This document shows, piece after piece, positions 32,195-38,800 of a DNA stretch of 38,800 nucleotides. The position numbers and the translations under genes are program-made. The stretch is taken from the NCBI GenBank assembly GCA_004322345.1, contig SCTQ01000093.1, positions 1 to 38,800 on the forward strand. The letters run 5' to 3'. Position 1 is the stretch's first letter, and each line of letters opens with the position of its first letter. The notes below the pieces were generated by a model. It was given only the letters and a program-made list of their open reading frames with translations, ran no database searches and had not been told where the DNA came from. The stretch is from Aquabacterium sp. (GTDB lineage: Bacteria; Pseudomonadota; Gammaproteobacteria; Burkholderiales; Burkholderiaceae_C).

Positions 32195-33667
32195 TCATCG
32201 CGCGCTGGCGGCGGGTTCGCCCAGCCAGCCTTCCAGCTCGGCCAGCAGGCGCTGGCGCTGCTCGTCGCTCAAGGGTGCGGCGCGGCCATCGCGCGGCAGG
32301 CGTGCGGCAGCGGAGCGACTGGCCCACCAGCCCGCGGCGAAGACCAGGGCCGCCACGCCGGCCAGCGCCGAGACGCCCCAGCTGCGCAGCCAGGACGGCC
32401 GCTGCTCGGGCCGCGTCGGCGCGGACATGGCCGGCAACTGCGTGTCCATGCGGCCGGCAGCGGGATCCTCCGCCGGGCGCGGGGCTGCCGGCGGCGGCCC
32501 CGCGGCCAGGCTGTGCAGCGCCAGGCTGTCGCCGCGCGTGCGGTCCAGGCCGGCTGCCGCCTCGATCAGCTCGCGCAGCTTGGCGGCCTGCGCGGCATCC
32601 AGGTCGGGCGGCAGGACCACGCCCACGCTGATGCGCTTGACGGAGCCCGGCGTGCTGACGATCTGCTCCACGCGCCGGCCCACCTGGTATTCGGTGTCGG
32701 TGCTGGTGACGCCGGCATCGCGCCCGTCGGCCGCGGCGGCGGAAGCGGCCGCGGCCGTCGCCAGCGCGGCTGCGGCGCGCGTGGTCTGCCGCTCGCGCAC
32801 CATGACGCCGGAGCCCAGCTCCTGATGGTCGGGCCCCCTGGCCGGGAGCACTTCCTCGGCGGTCACCTTGACGTTGTCCAGGCTCAGCTGCACGTCCACC
32901 GTCACCGCCCCGCGGCCGGCACCCAGCGCGCCGTCGAGCAGGCTGCGCAGCTTCTTCGCCAGGTAGTCCTCCACCTCGCGCTTGGCCTGCAGCTTCCAGT
33001 CGCCGGCACCGGCATCCTCGCCGCGCGAGGCGGGCCCGCCGTCCAGTGCCAGGCCGGTGGAATCGAGCACGGTCACGCCGGAGGGCTCGATGTCCGGCAC
33101 CGACGCCGCCACCAGCTTCTGGATGCCGGCCACCTGGCCGCGGTCCAGGTGGCGGCCCGGCTTCAGCGCGAGGGTGACGGAGGCCTTGGCCCGGTTCTCC
33201 GCGCGCTTGAACAGCCCGCCGTCGGGCAGGGCCAGGTGCACGCGCGCGGACTGCACTTCGTCCAGCGAGAGGATGGTGCGCGTCAGCTCGCCTTGCAGCG
33301 CACGCTGGTAGTTCACCTTCTGCGCGAACTCGGTCATGCCGAAGTCCGTGTTGCTGAAGATCTCGAAGCCGACGCCGCCGTGCGCGGGCAGGTTCTTCGC
33401 GGCCAGCTGCAGGCGCGTCTTGTGCACCACGGGTTCGGGCACCAGGATGCGGTCGCCGTCCAGCTGGTAGGGCAGCTTCATGCGGTCCAGCTCGGCGACC
33501 ATGGCCGCGGCATCCGCATCGGCCAGGCCGGAGAAGAGCACCTGGTAGTCCTTGGCCAGGGCCCAGCGGGCGAGCACCACGGTCAGCGCGGCGATGGCGG
33601 CCAGGCCCAGCACCAGGCTCCAGCGTGCCGCGGGGCTGGCGGCTTCCCAGCTCGTTCGGATCGACAT
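32195..33667 (-). CDS. fliF: MS-ring protein FliF
   Basis: A 490-residue protein, slightly shorter than the usual ~550. An N-terminal membrane helix (WSLVLGLAAIAALTVVLARWAL) is followed by YscJ/FliF periplasmic ring domains (YQVLFSGLADADAAAMVAELDRMKLPYQL; FSNTDFGMTEFAQKVNYQRALQGELTRTI). A second helix lies near residue 435 (GVSALAGVAALVFAAGWWA). The cytoplasmic tail is short (SDEQRQRLLAELEGWLGEP) and normally binds FliG. ATG 33667 has GGAGAG upstream; the track start at 33712 lies in the 63-bp gap after fliE. Confidence 0.94.
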   Translation of the reverse strand: MSIRTSWEAASPAARWSLVLGLAAIAALTVVLARWALAKDYQVLFSGLADADAAAMVAELDRMKLPYQLDGDRILVPEPVVHKTRLQLAAKNLPAHGGVGFEIFSNTDFGMTEFAQKVNYQRALQGELTRTILSLDEVQSARVHLALPDGGLFKRAENRAKASVTLALKPGRHLDRGQVAGIQKLVAASVPDIEPSGVTVLDSTGLALDGGPASRGEDAGAGDWKLQAKREVEDYLAKKLRSLLDGALGAGRGAVTVDVQLSLDNVKVTAEEVLPARGPDHQELGSGVMVRERQTTRAAAALATAAAASAAAADGRDAGVTSTDTEYQVGRRVEQIVSTPGSVKRISVGVVLPPDLDAAQAAKLRELIEAAAGLDRTRGDSLALHSLAAGPPPAAPRPAEDPAAGRMDTQLPAMSAPTRPEQRPSWLRSWGVSALAGVAALVFAAGWWASRSAAARLPRDGRAAPLSDEQRQRLLAELEGWLGEPAASAR

Positions 33668-33730
33668 GTCTGCAAACTCTCCACTGCTGTGCTGTTCTAT
33701 TCGGTTCTTCACGATCGGGGCGCGGCGGCC

Positions 33731-34042
33731 TCAGATCTGCATGCGCATCACTTCCTGGTAGGACTCCAGCAGGCGGTTGCGCACCTGGGCCACGAGCTGG
33801 AAGCCCAGGCGCGCTTCTTCCAGGTCGATCATCACTTGATGCAGGCTGGGCGCATCGCCCGCGGCCAGCGACTGCAGGCCCCGCTCGGCCGCGCCCACCT
33901 TGCCGTTGACGGCATCCAGCTCGCGCGTGAACCACTGGCCGAAGCCGCTGCCGCCGGCGGCGGCGACGGGATCGGCCTGCGGCGCAGGCTGCGGCAGCGC
34001 GCCCAGCGCGGGCGGCAGGAATCCGATGGCCTCGACGCTCAT
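33731..34042 (-). CDS. fliE: Basal-body protein FliE
   Basis: A 103-residue protein of expected FliE size. The C-terminal half is typical: SLHQVMIDLEEARLGFQLVAQVRNRLLESYQEVMRMQI. It joins the MS-ring to the rod and is the first exported subunit. It overlaps the flgC stop by 4 nt. A 63-bp gap to fliF is the largest in this half of the cluster and may hold a translational signal; no promoter was recognised. Confidence 0.94.
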   Translation of the reverse strand: MSVEAIGFLPPALGALPQPAPQADPVAAAGGSGFGQWFTRELDAVNGKVGAAERGLQSLAAGDAPSLHQVMIDLEEARLGFQLVAQVRNRLLESYQEVMRMQI

Positions 34043-34485
34043 GAGCCGCTCCCGATCTCCAGCGCGCGCGCGGCCATGGCCTTGCCCGCGTTCAGCGCGA
34101 CCAGGTTGGCCTCGTAGGCGCGCACGGCGGCCATCAGGTTGAGCATCTCGCCCAGGTGGTCGACGCCGGGGTAGTCCACGTAGCCCTGGGCATCGGCCTG
34201 GGGATGGCCGGGGTCGTGGATGCGGCGCGGGGGCACGTCCACCGCCACCACCTCGCCCTGCGGCAGGCTGGCCGGGGCCTGCAGCGCGTCCAGCGCCTGC
34301 GCCAGCTGGTCGCCGAAGCCGCCCGCAGGCACGCTGCTGGCAGCCACGCGCAAGGGCTTGTAGACGCCGCCGGCCTGGCTGCGCGCCGTGTTCATGTTGG
34401 CGATGTTGAGCGCGGTCACGTCCGCGCGCAGCTTCTCCAGCCGCATGCCGGCTGCGCTGATCTGGAAGGTGCTGGCGTAGTCCAT
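34039..34485 (-). CDS. flgC: Proximal rod protein FlgC
   Basis: A 148-residue protein with the rod N-terminus FQISAAGMRLEKLRADVTALNIANMNTARS. The segment GYVDYPGVDHLGEMLNLMAAVRAYEANLVALNAGKAMAARALEI is the C-terminal axial helix typical of FlgC. ATG 34485 forms a TGATG junction with the flgB stop; the track uses a GTG one codon earlier. Exported into the periplasm to build the rod. Confidence 0.93.
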   Translation of the reverse strand: MDYASTFQISAAGMRLEKLRADVTALNIANMNTARSQAGGVYKPLRVAASSVPAGGFGDQLAQALDALQAPASLPQGEVVAVDVPPRRIHDPGHPQADAQGYVDYPGVDHLGEMLNLMAAVRAYEANLVALNAGKAMAARALEIGSGS

Positions 34486-34856
34486 CACTTGCGTCCCTCG
34501 TTCAAGGCCAGGCTGATCAGGCTCATGTGCCGGCTCAGGCCGCGCATCAGTGCCTGGTACTGCAGGGTGTTCTCGGCCAGGCCCGCGACTTCCTGGTCCA
34601 GCTCGACGCGGTCGGCGCCGCCGGCCGGCGCATCGGGCTGCAGCGCCTGCACGCCGTCGAGCACGCGCGTGTCGCCCGCCGCCATCGCATCGCGCAGCTG
34701 CGCCAGCTGCTCGCCGAAGCCCAGGCGCAGCGGCGTGTAGCCGGGCACGCCGGCGTTGGCGATGTTGGCCGCGAGCGCGCGGTGGCGCGCCTGCGCGGCG
34801 TCCAGTGCCAGCCGCACCAGCGCGCCGGTGGCGCCGTTCAAGGGGTCGATGTTCAT
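34485..34856 (-). CDS. flgB: Proximal rod protein FlgB
   Basis: A 123-residue protein. ARHRALAANIANAGVPGYTPLRLGFGEQL is the FlgB N-terminal motif. VELDQEVAGLAENTLQYQALMRGLSRHMSLISLAL is the C-terminal helix. It builds the proximal rod with FlgC. It begins 19 bp after flgI and its stop is fused to the flgC start (TGATG). Confidence 0.93.
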   Translation of the reverse strand: MNIDPLNGATGALVRLALDAAQARHRALAANIANAGVPGYTPLRLGFGEQLAQLRDAMAAGDTRVLDGVQALQPDAPAGGADRVELDQEVAGLAENTLQYQALMRGLSRHMSLISLALNEGRK

Positions 34857-34875
34857 GGTCGGGGCCCGTGGAAGA

Positions 34876-36021
34876 TCACTGGATCACCAGCTCGGCATGC
34901 AGGGCGCCGGCGCCCTTGATGGCCTGCAGGATGGAGATGACGTCGCGCGTGCTGACCTTCATGCGCGACAGCGCGGCGACGAGATCGGTGACGGTGTTGT
35001 GCGTGGCCGCGACGAAGCCGCCGCCCGGCTGCTCCGCGACTTCCACGCGCGAGTTGGCGTACAGCTCGGTGCGCACGCCTTCGCTGCGGTCCAGCAGCAC
35101 GCCGGTCGGCTGGGACACGGCGTTCTCGGTGGTGATCGACACCTTGAGTTCGCCGTAGGCGACGGATACCTTGGAGATGCGCACGTCGCCGCCGGAGACG
35201 ATGACGCCGGTGCGCTCGTTGATCACCACGCGCGCCTGGCGGTCCGGCGCCACGCGCAGGCCTTCGAGCCGGGAGACGAAGTCCACCAGGTCGGCGAGCT
35301 GCTGCGGCGTGGGGCGCAGCTCCACCTCGCCGGCCGACAGCGCGCGGGCCGAGCCGACGCCCAGGCCCTCGTTGACGGCGGCGGCGATGCGGTTGGCCGT
35401 GGTGTAGTCCGGCTGCGCGAGCACGAAGGTCAGGCGCTCCTGCGCGGACAGCACGCTGGCCGACACCGGCGACTCCACCAGGGCGCCCGCGGGCACCATG
35501 CCCACGGTCGGGTGGTTCTTCTGAACGACGTTGCCGTTCATGTCGTACTTGTAGCCGCCCACCGAGATGGGGCCCTGGGCCAGCGCATAGATGCGACCGT
35601 CGGGTCCCTTCAGCGGCGCCAGCAGCAGGCTGCCGCCAAGCAGGCTGCGCGCGTCGCCCAGCGAGGTCACGGTCACGTCCAGCGTGGCCCCGCGCCGCGC
35701 CTGGGGCGGCAGCGTCGCGGTGATGAGCACCGCGGCCGAGTTGCGGCTGCTGACCAGCTCCGGCGCGATCTTCACGTCGAAGTTCTGCAGCACCGCCGCG
35801 ATGGACTGGCGCGTGGCCTGGTTGCGCGGCGAATCGCCCGTGCCGGCCAGGCCGGTGACCAGCCCGTAGCCGGACAGCGCGTTCTCGCGCCAGCCGTCCA
35901 GGCGGCCCAGGTCCTTCAGCCGCACCTCGTCGTCGGCCGCCGCGTCCCGCGCGTGCGCGGCGCCGGCGCCCAGCAGCAGGGCGAGGCAGGTCAGGCAGGC
36001 GAGGGCGGCGGCGCGCGTCAT
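34876..36021 (-). CDS. flgI: P-ring protein FlgI
   Basis: A 381-residue periplasmic protein with a signal peptide (ALACLTCLALLLGAGAAHA). Classic FlgI segments are VRLKDLGRLDGWRENALSGYGLVTGLAGTGDS, NFDVKIAPELVSSRNSAAVLITATLPPQARRG and DVISILQAIKGAGALHAELVIQ at the end. It forms the P-ring in the peptidoglycan layer, so the machine spans a Gram-negative envelope. ATG 36021 overlaps the flgH stop by 4 nt. FlgJ, which commonly follows FlgI in Proteobacteria, is missing; flgB follows directly. Confidence 0.95.
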   Translation of the reverse strand: MTRAAALACLTCLALLLGAGAAHARDAAADDEVRLKDLGRLDGWRENALSGYGLVTGLAGTGDSPRNQATRQSIAAVLQNFDVKIAPELVSSRNSAAVLITATLPPQARRGATLDVTVTSLGDARSLLGGSLLLAPLKGPDGRIYALAQGPISVGGYKYDMNGNVVQKNHPTVGMVPAGALVESPVSASVLSAQERLTFVLAQPDYTTANRIAAAVNEGLGVGSARALSAGEVELRPTPQQLADLVDFVSRLEGLRVAPDRQARVVINERTGVIVSGGDVRISKVSVAYGELKVSITTENAVSQPTGVLLDRSEGVRTELYANSRVEVAEQPGGGFVAATHNTVTDLVAALSRMKVSTRDVISILQAIKGAGALHAELVIQ

Positions 36022-36599
36022 AGGCCCAGCCAGGTCAGCACGCGCGTGATCAGGCCCACGCGCTGGCCATCGGTGAGCACGCCATCGCCGATGTAGTTGA
36101 TGCGCGCGTCGGCGATGCGGCTGGAGGCCACGGTATTGCCGTCGCCCACGTCCTGGCGGCGCACGCGGCCTTCCAGGCGGATGAGCTGCTTCTCGTCGTT
36201 GATGTCCAGCTGCTGCTCGCCTGCGATCAGCAGGTCGCCGTTGGGCAGCACGCCGGTCACCTTCACCGTCAGCTGGGCCAGCAGGCGCCCGGCGCGCTGC
36301 GTCTTGCCCCTGCCGCTGAAGTCGTGCGATTCCGTGCCCTCCAGCTTGCGGCTGCGCGAGGTGGTGCTGATCTGCGCCGACGCGTTGGTGGCGCGGTCGG
36401 TGGTCGTGTCCGCCGACGTGGTGGCGCTCGCGTTCTCGGTGACCAGCACGGTGAGCAGGTCGCCGGCACGCACGGCCTTCACGTCGCTGGCCCACGCGCG
36501 GTAGGACTCGGGCTGGTATAGGTCGTCGGCCGCGCAGGCCGCGGGCCAGCACAGCGGGGCCGCCGCCAGCAGGCCGAGCAGGCAGGAGCGCAGGCTCAT
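36018..36599 (-). CDS. flgH: L-ring protein FlgH
   Basis: A 193-residue outer-membrane ring protein. Typical segments are VKAVRAGDLLTVLVTENASATTSADT, LTVKVTGVLPNGDLLIAGEQQLDINDEKQLIRLEGRVR and IADARINYIGDGVLTDGQRVG. FlgH is normally a lipoprotein. Here the signal peptide ends PLCWPAACAADD, and the Cys is preceded by PAA rather than a canonical LxG/A lipobox, so lipidation is uncertain. The length is slightly below the usual ~230. ATGA overlaps on both sides. Confidence 0.92.
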   Translation of the reverse strand: MSLRSCLLGLLAAAPLCWPAACAADDLYQPESYRAWASDVKAVRAGDLLTVLVTENASATTSADTTTDRATNASAQISTTSRSRKLEGTESHDFSGRGKTQRAGRLLAQLTVKVTGVLPNGDLLIAGEQQLDINDEKQLIRLEGRVRRQDVGDGNTVASSRIADARINYIGDGVLTDGQRVGLITRVLTWLGL

Positions 36600-37498
36600 C
36601 GCCGGTCCTCCTGCGCGAGCGTCACGCGCGCATGGCCGGCCACCGTGCCCACCAGCACCGCGGGGCGCGCGGCGCGGGCCTGGCGCTCGTTGGCCGACGG
36701 CTCCATCAATACACGCGCGCGCTGGCCGATGCGAGCGTCCGCCAGCGCCATGCCGGCGCGCTCCAGGCGGATGGCGCCTTGCTGCAGCTCCACGCTGACG
36801 CGCGCACCGCGTTGCACGGGGGCGGCGCCCTGGCCGGGCGCGGGCAGCGGGCCGCCGTCCGCGGCGCTCAATGCGAACCACACGGGCACGCTGCGCAGCA
36901 GGTGGCCGTCCACGCTCACGTCCACCTGCACGCGCAGCGTCTCGCGCAGGACGGCGGGGGCCTGCGCCGCCAGCGTCCAGTCGCCGGCCGGCAGCGGCAG
37001 CGCGCCGGGACGGCGCAGGGGCTGCAGCGTGGCGGACATGCCCAGGCCCTCCAGCCGGCGTTGCAGCGCGGCGCGCGCCGCCGCGACGATGCGTTCGCCA
37101 TCCATCTGTCCGCCGCTGCGGCGCACCTGGACCTCGGGTGCGCCGGCCCATTCGAGCGCGGCTGCAGCTGCGCGGCCGCGCAGCTGCAGCCGGCGCGCCA
37201 CGTGGCGGGCGATCTCCAGGCGTGCATAGCGCCGCGTACCGGCGTCGATGCGGCCCAGCTCCAGCGCCTGCAGCTCCTGCGCCAGGTCGGCATCGTCGGT
37301 GTCCACCGCTGCCACGTCGCCCAGGCGCACGACGGCCTGCTCGACCAGCGCCGCCGGATGCAGGGTCAGCCTGACGGGAGCAGCCGCGGCCGCCAGGCCC
37401 GGCAGGAAGGCGAGGCAGGCCAGCGCGGTGGCCATCGGCGCGGCGACGGCACGCAGGCGGGTGCGCGGCACGGCGAGGGGGATGGTCGAGGCCGGCAT
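36596..37498 (-). CDS. flgA: P-ring chaperone FlgA
   Basis: A 300-residue exported protein with a signal peptide (ATALACLAFLPGLAAAAA) and a C-terminal SAF-type domain (VQRGARVSVELQQGAIRLERAGMALADARIGQRARVLMEPSANERQARAARPAVLVGTVAGHARVTL). FlgA assists P-ring assembly in the periplasm. It starts 4 bp after flgG and overlaps flgH by 4 nt. Family members vary in length, about 140-300. Confidence 0.9.
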   Translation of the reverse strand: MPASTIPLAVPRTRLRAVAAPMATALACLAFLPGLAAAAAPVRLTLHPAALVEQAVVRLGDVAAVDTDDADLAQELQALELGRIDAGTRRYARLEIARHVARRLQLRGRAAAAALEWAGAPEVQVRRSGGQMDGERIVAAARAALQRRLEGLGMSATLQPLRRPGALPLPAGDWTLAAQAPAVLRETLRVQVDVSVDGHLLRSVPVWFALSAADGGPLPAPGQGAAPVQRGARVSVELQQGAIRLERAGMALADARIGQRARVLMEPSANERQARAARPAVLVGTVAGHARVTLAQEDRR

Positions 37499-37502
37499 CG
37501 CG

Positions 37503-38282
37503 TCAACGCCTCAGGTTGTTGGTGATGGCCAGCATGTCGTCGGAGGCCTGGACCACCTTGGCGCTGACCTCGTAGGCCCGCTGGGCCACCATCAGGCCGA
37601 CCATCTCGTCGACCAGCGAGACGTTGGAGGCCTCCTGGTAGCCCTGCACCATCACCCCGCTGCCGTCCTGCCCCGGCAGCGCCCGCGACACCGTGCCTGC
37701 CCCGTCGTCGGCCGTATACAGGCCGTCGCCCACGGGCTGCAGCGCCGCGGTGTTGGCGAACTGCACCAGCTCCAGCGTGCCGATCTCCTGCGGCGGCGTG
37801 TCGTCGCCGAAGGTGGCGCTGATCACGCCGTCGCGGCCGATGCGCAGGCCGCGTGCGTCCTCGGGCACGCGCACCAGCGCCGCCAGCAGGCTGCCGTCCG
37901 CACTGGCCAGCAGGCCTTCGTCGTTGACCTTCAGATGCGCGGTGCGCGCGTAGGCCGTGCTGCCGTCGGCACGCGTCAGCTCGAAGAAGCCGGCGCCGCT
38001 GACGGCGATGTCGTAGGGATCGTCGGTCTTCTTCAGCTCGCCGCCGGCGAACACGCGGTTCACCCCGCCCACGGTGACGCCGCCGCCCACCCGCTGCAGG
38101 TTGGCCGCATCGCCCGGGGCGCCGTTGGCGCGCAGCACTTCGCGGTACATGGCGTCGTCGAAGCTCAGGCGCGATTTCTTGAAGCCCGGCGTGTTCACGT
38201 TGGCCAGGTTGTTGGAGATCGTGTCGACGTTGAGCTGCTGCGCGCGCAACCCGGTTGCGCCGATGTAGAGGGAATCGTTCAT
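37503..38282 (-). CDS. flgG: Distal rod protein FlgG
   Basis: A 259-residue protein, the standard FlgG length. The N-terminus SLYIGATGLRAQQLNVDTISNNLANVNTPGFKKSRLSFDDAMY and the C-terminus GYQEASNVSLVDEMVGLMVAQRAYEVSAKVVQASDDMLAITNNLRR are canonical. FlgG forms the distal rod crossing the P and L rings. A 73-bp gap separates it from flgF. Confidence 0.96.
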   Translation of the reverse strand: MNDSLYIGATGLRAQQLNVDTISNNLANVNTPGFKKSRLSFDDAMYREVLRANGAPGDAANLQRVGGGVTVGGVNRVFAGGELKKTDDPYDIAVSGAGFFELTRADGSTAYARTAHLKVNDEGLLASADGSLLAALVRVPEDARGLRIGRDGVISATFGDDTPPQEIGTLELVQFANTAALQPVGDGLYTADDGAGTVSRALPGQDGSGVMVQGYQEASNVSLVDEMVGLMVAQRAYEVSAKVVQASDDMLAITNNLRR

Positions 38283-38355
38283 CTGGGTCTGCCTCTATGG
38301 GGTTGCGTTGCCCGGCTCGTGCCGCTTCGTCCGCAGGGCGTCCGCGGACGCGTCT

Positions 38356-38800
38356 TCAGAACTCGCCGAGCTTGCGCAGCGCGCGTTCCATCATGTCGTC
38401 CATGCCCTGCACCACCTTCTGGCTGGCCTCGAAGTGGCGCATGGTCTCCATCAGCGTGACCATCTCGGCCGCGCTGTCGACGTTGGAGACTTCCAGGTGC
38501 TGCTGACGCAGCCGCGCGCGTCCGGGCTCGGCCTGCGGCACCGCGCGGCCGGCGGCGTAGAGCGAGCCGGCACCGCGGTCCAGCAGGTCCTCGCGCTCGA
38601 AGCTCACCAGGCGGATCTGGCCGAGCACGCGCCCGCCGCTGCGCAGCGTGCCGTCGGCGTCGATGGCCGGTGCGTCGCCCACCGGCCCCAGCGGGCCGCC
38701 CTGCCCCAGCACCGGATGGCCCGCGTGGTCGCACAGGCGGCCCTCGGCGTCCACGGTGAAGTCGCCGCGGCGGGTGTAGGCCGGGCCTTCCTCGGTCTGG
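38356..38800 (-). CDS. flgF: Proximal rod protein FlgF, C-terminal part
   Basis: The reading frame continues off the right edge; about 147 codons are visible. TEEGPAYTRRGDFTVDAEGRLCDHAGHPVLG is the FlgF/FlgG central motif. LEVSNVDSAAEMVTLMETMRHFEASQKVVQGMDDMMERALRKLGEF is a FlgF-type C-terminal helix. Its place before flgG supports FlgF. The track ORF start at 38754 is a GTG inside the gene, not the true start. Confidence 0.9.
   Translation of the reverse strand, partial: QTEEGPAYTRRGDFTVDAEGRLCDHAGHPVLGQGGPLGPVGDAPAIDADGTLRSGGRVLGQIRLVSFEREDLLDRGAGSLYAAGRAVPQAEPGRARLRQQHLEVSNVDSAAEMVTLMETMRHFEASQKVVQGMDDMMERALRKLGEF

Noticed and set aside
33668-33730. A sigma54 promoter in the fliE-fliF gap (TGGAGAGTTTGCA, minus strand)
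   Set aside because: The GG and GC elements are about 9 nt apart instead of the required 12, so it does not fit the -24/-12 pattern.

Overview
The DNA is very GC-rich, with strongly G/C-biased third codon positions. PEP-CTERM proteins, a DUF3606 protein and NADAR/macrodomain genes together suggest a betaproteobacterium of the order Burkholderiales (Rubrivivax/Roseateles/Leptothrix-like). This is inferred from composition and gene content; no rRNA marker is present. No tRNA, rRNA, CRISPR array, transposase or phage gene was seen.

Left part (1-16.6 kb): short mixed transcription units. These are the N-terminus of a Ser/Thr kinase (minus strand, cut by the window edge), a DUF3606 mini-protein with a small membrane ORF, and a 157-bp imperfect palindrome that looks like a MITE. 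Next comes a divergent NAD/ADP-ribose locus. An SPFH protein and an NAD-kinase-like protein run left; a NADAR-domain protein and a macrodomain protein run right. One compact regulatory region, with two overlapping promoters facing each other, serves both pairs. Then come a small conserved hypothetical gene, an 85-residue PEP-CTERM mini-protein, a large membrane protein with a spermidine-synthase-like domain, a 2OG-Fe(II) oxygenase, a second PEP-CTERM protein, a PCu(A)C-like copper protein and a secreted PHP-domain phosphoesterase closed by a strong terminator. A PpiC-like isomerase/HupE pair follows. An HD-domain protein lies divergent to a Crp/Fnr regulator across a TGTCA-N6-TGACA palindrome, and an AraC regulator follows.

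Right part (16.6-38.8 kb): one very compact minus-strand array of flagellar-type genes. Read 5' to 3' (right to left) it is flgF-flgG-flgA-flgH-flgI-flgB-flgC-fliE-fliF-fliG-fliH-fliI-fliJ-(fliK position)-flgD-flgE-fliM-fliN-fliO-fliP-sigma28-TPR-TPR-TPR-unknown-fliQ-fliR-flhB-flhA. Eleven junctions have 4-nt ATGA overlaps. The order resembles the Bacillus-type fla/che operon, with a sigma factor, three TPR proteins and an unknown protein inserted between fliP and fliQ.

Export gate, ATPase complex, MS-ring, rod, P/L rings and hook are all encoded. The switch (C-ring) proteins are reduced: the FliG-like protein has 181 residues and no C-terminal torque domain, and the FliM-like protein has 256 residues and no N-terminal EIDALL-type CheY-binding motif. 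No FliL, MotA/B, flagellin, filament cap, hook-filament junction or chemotaxis gene is in the window. This fits a divergent secondary flagellum, or a hook-basal-body-like secretion machine that does not rotate. It is the strongest candidate here for an undescribed system, but upstream genes beyond base 38800 could change that reading.
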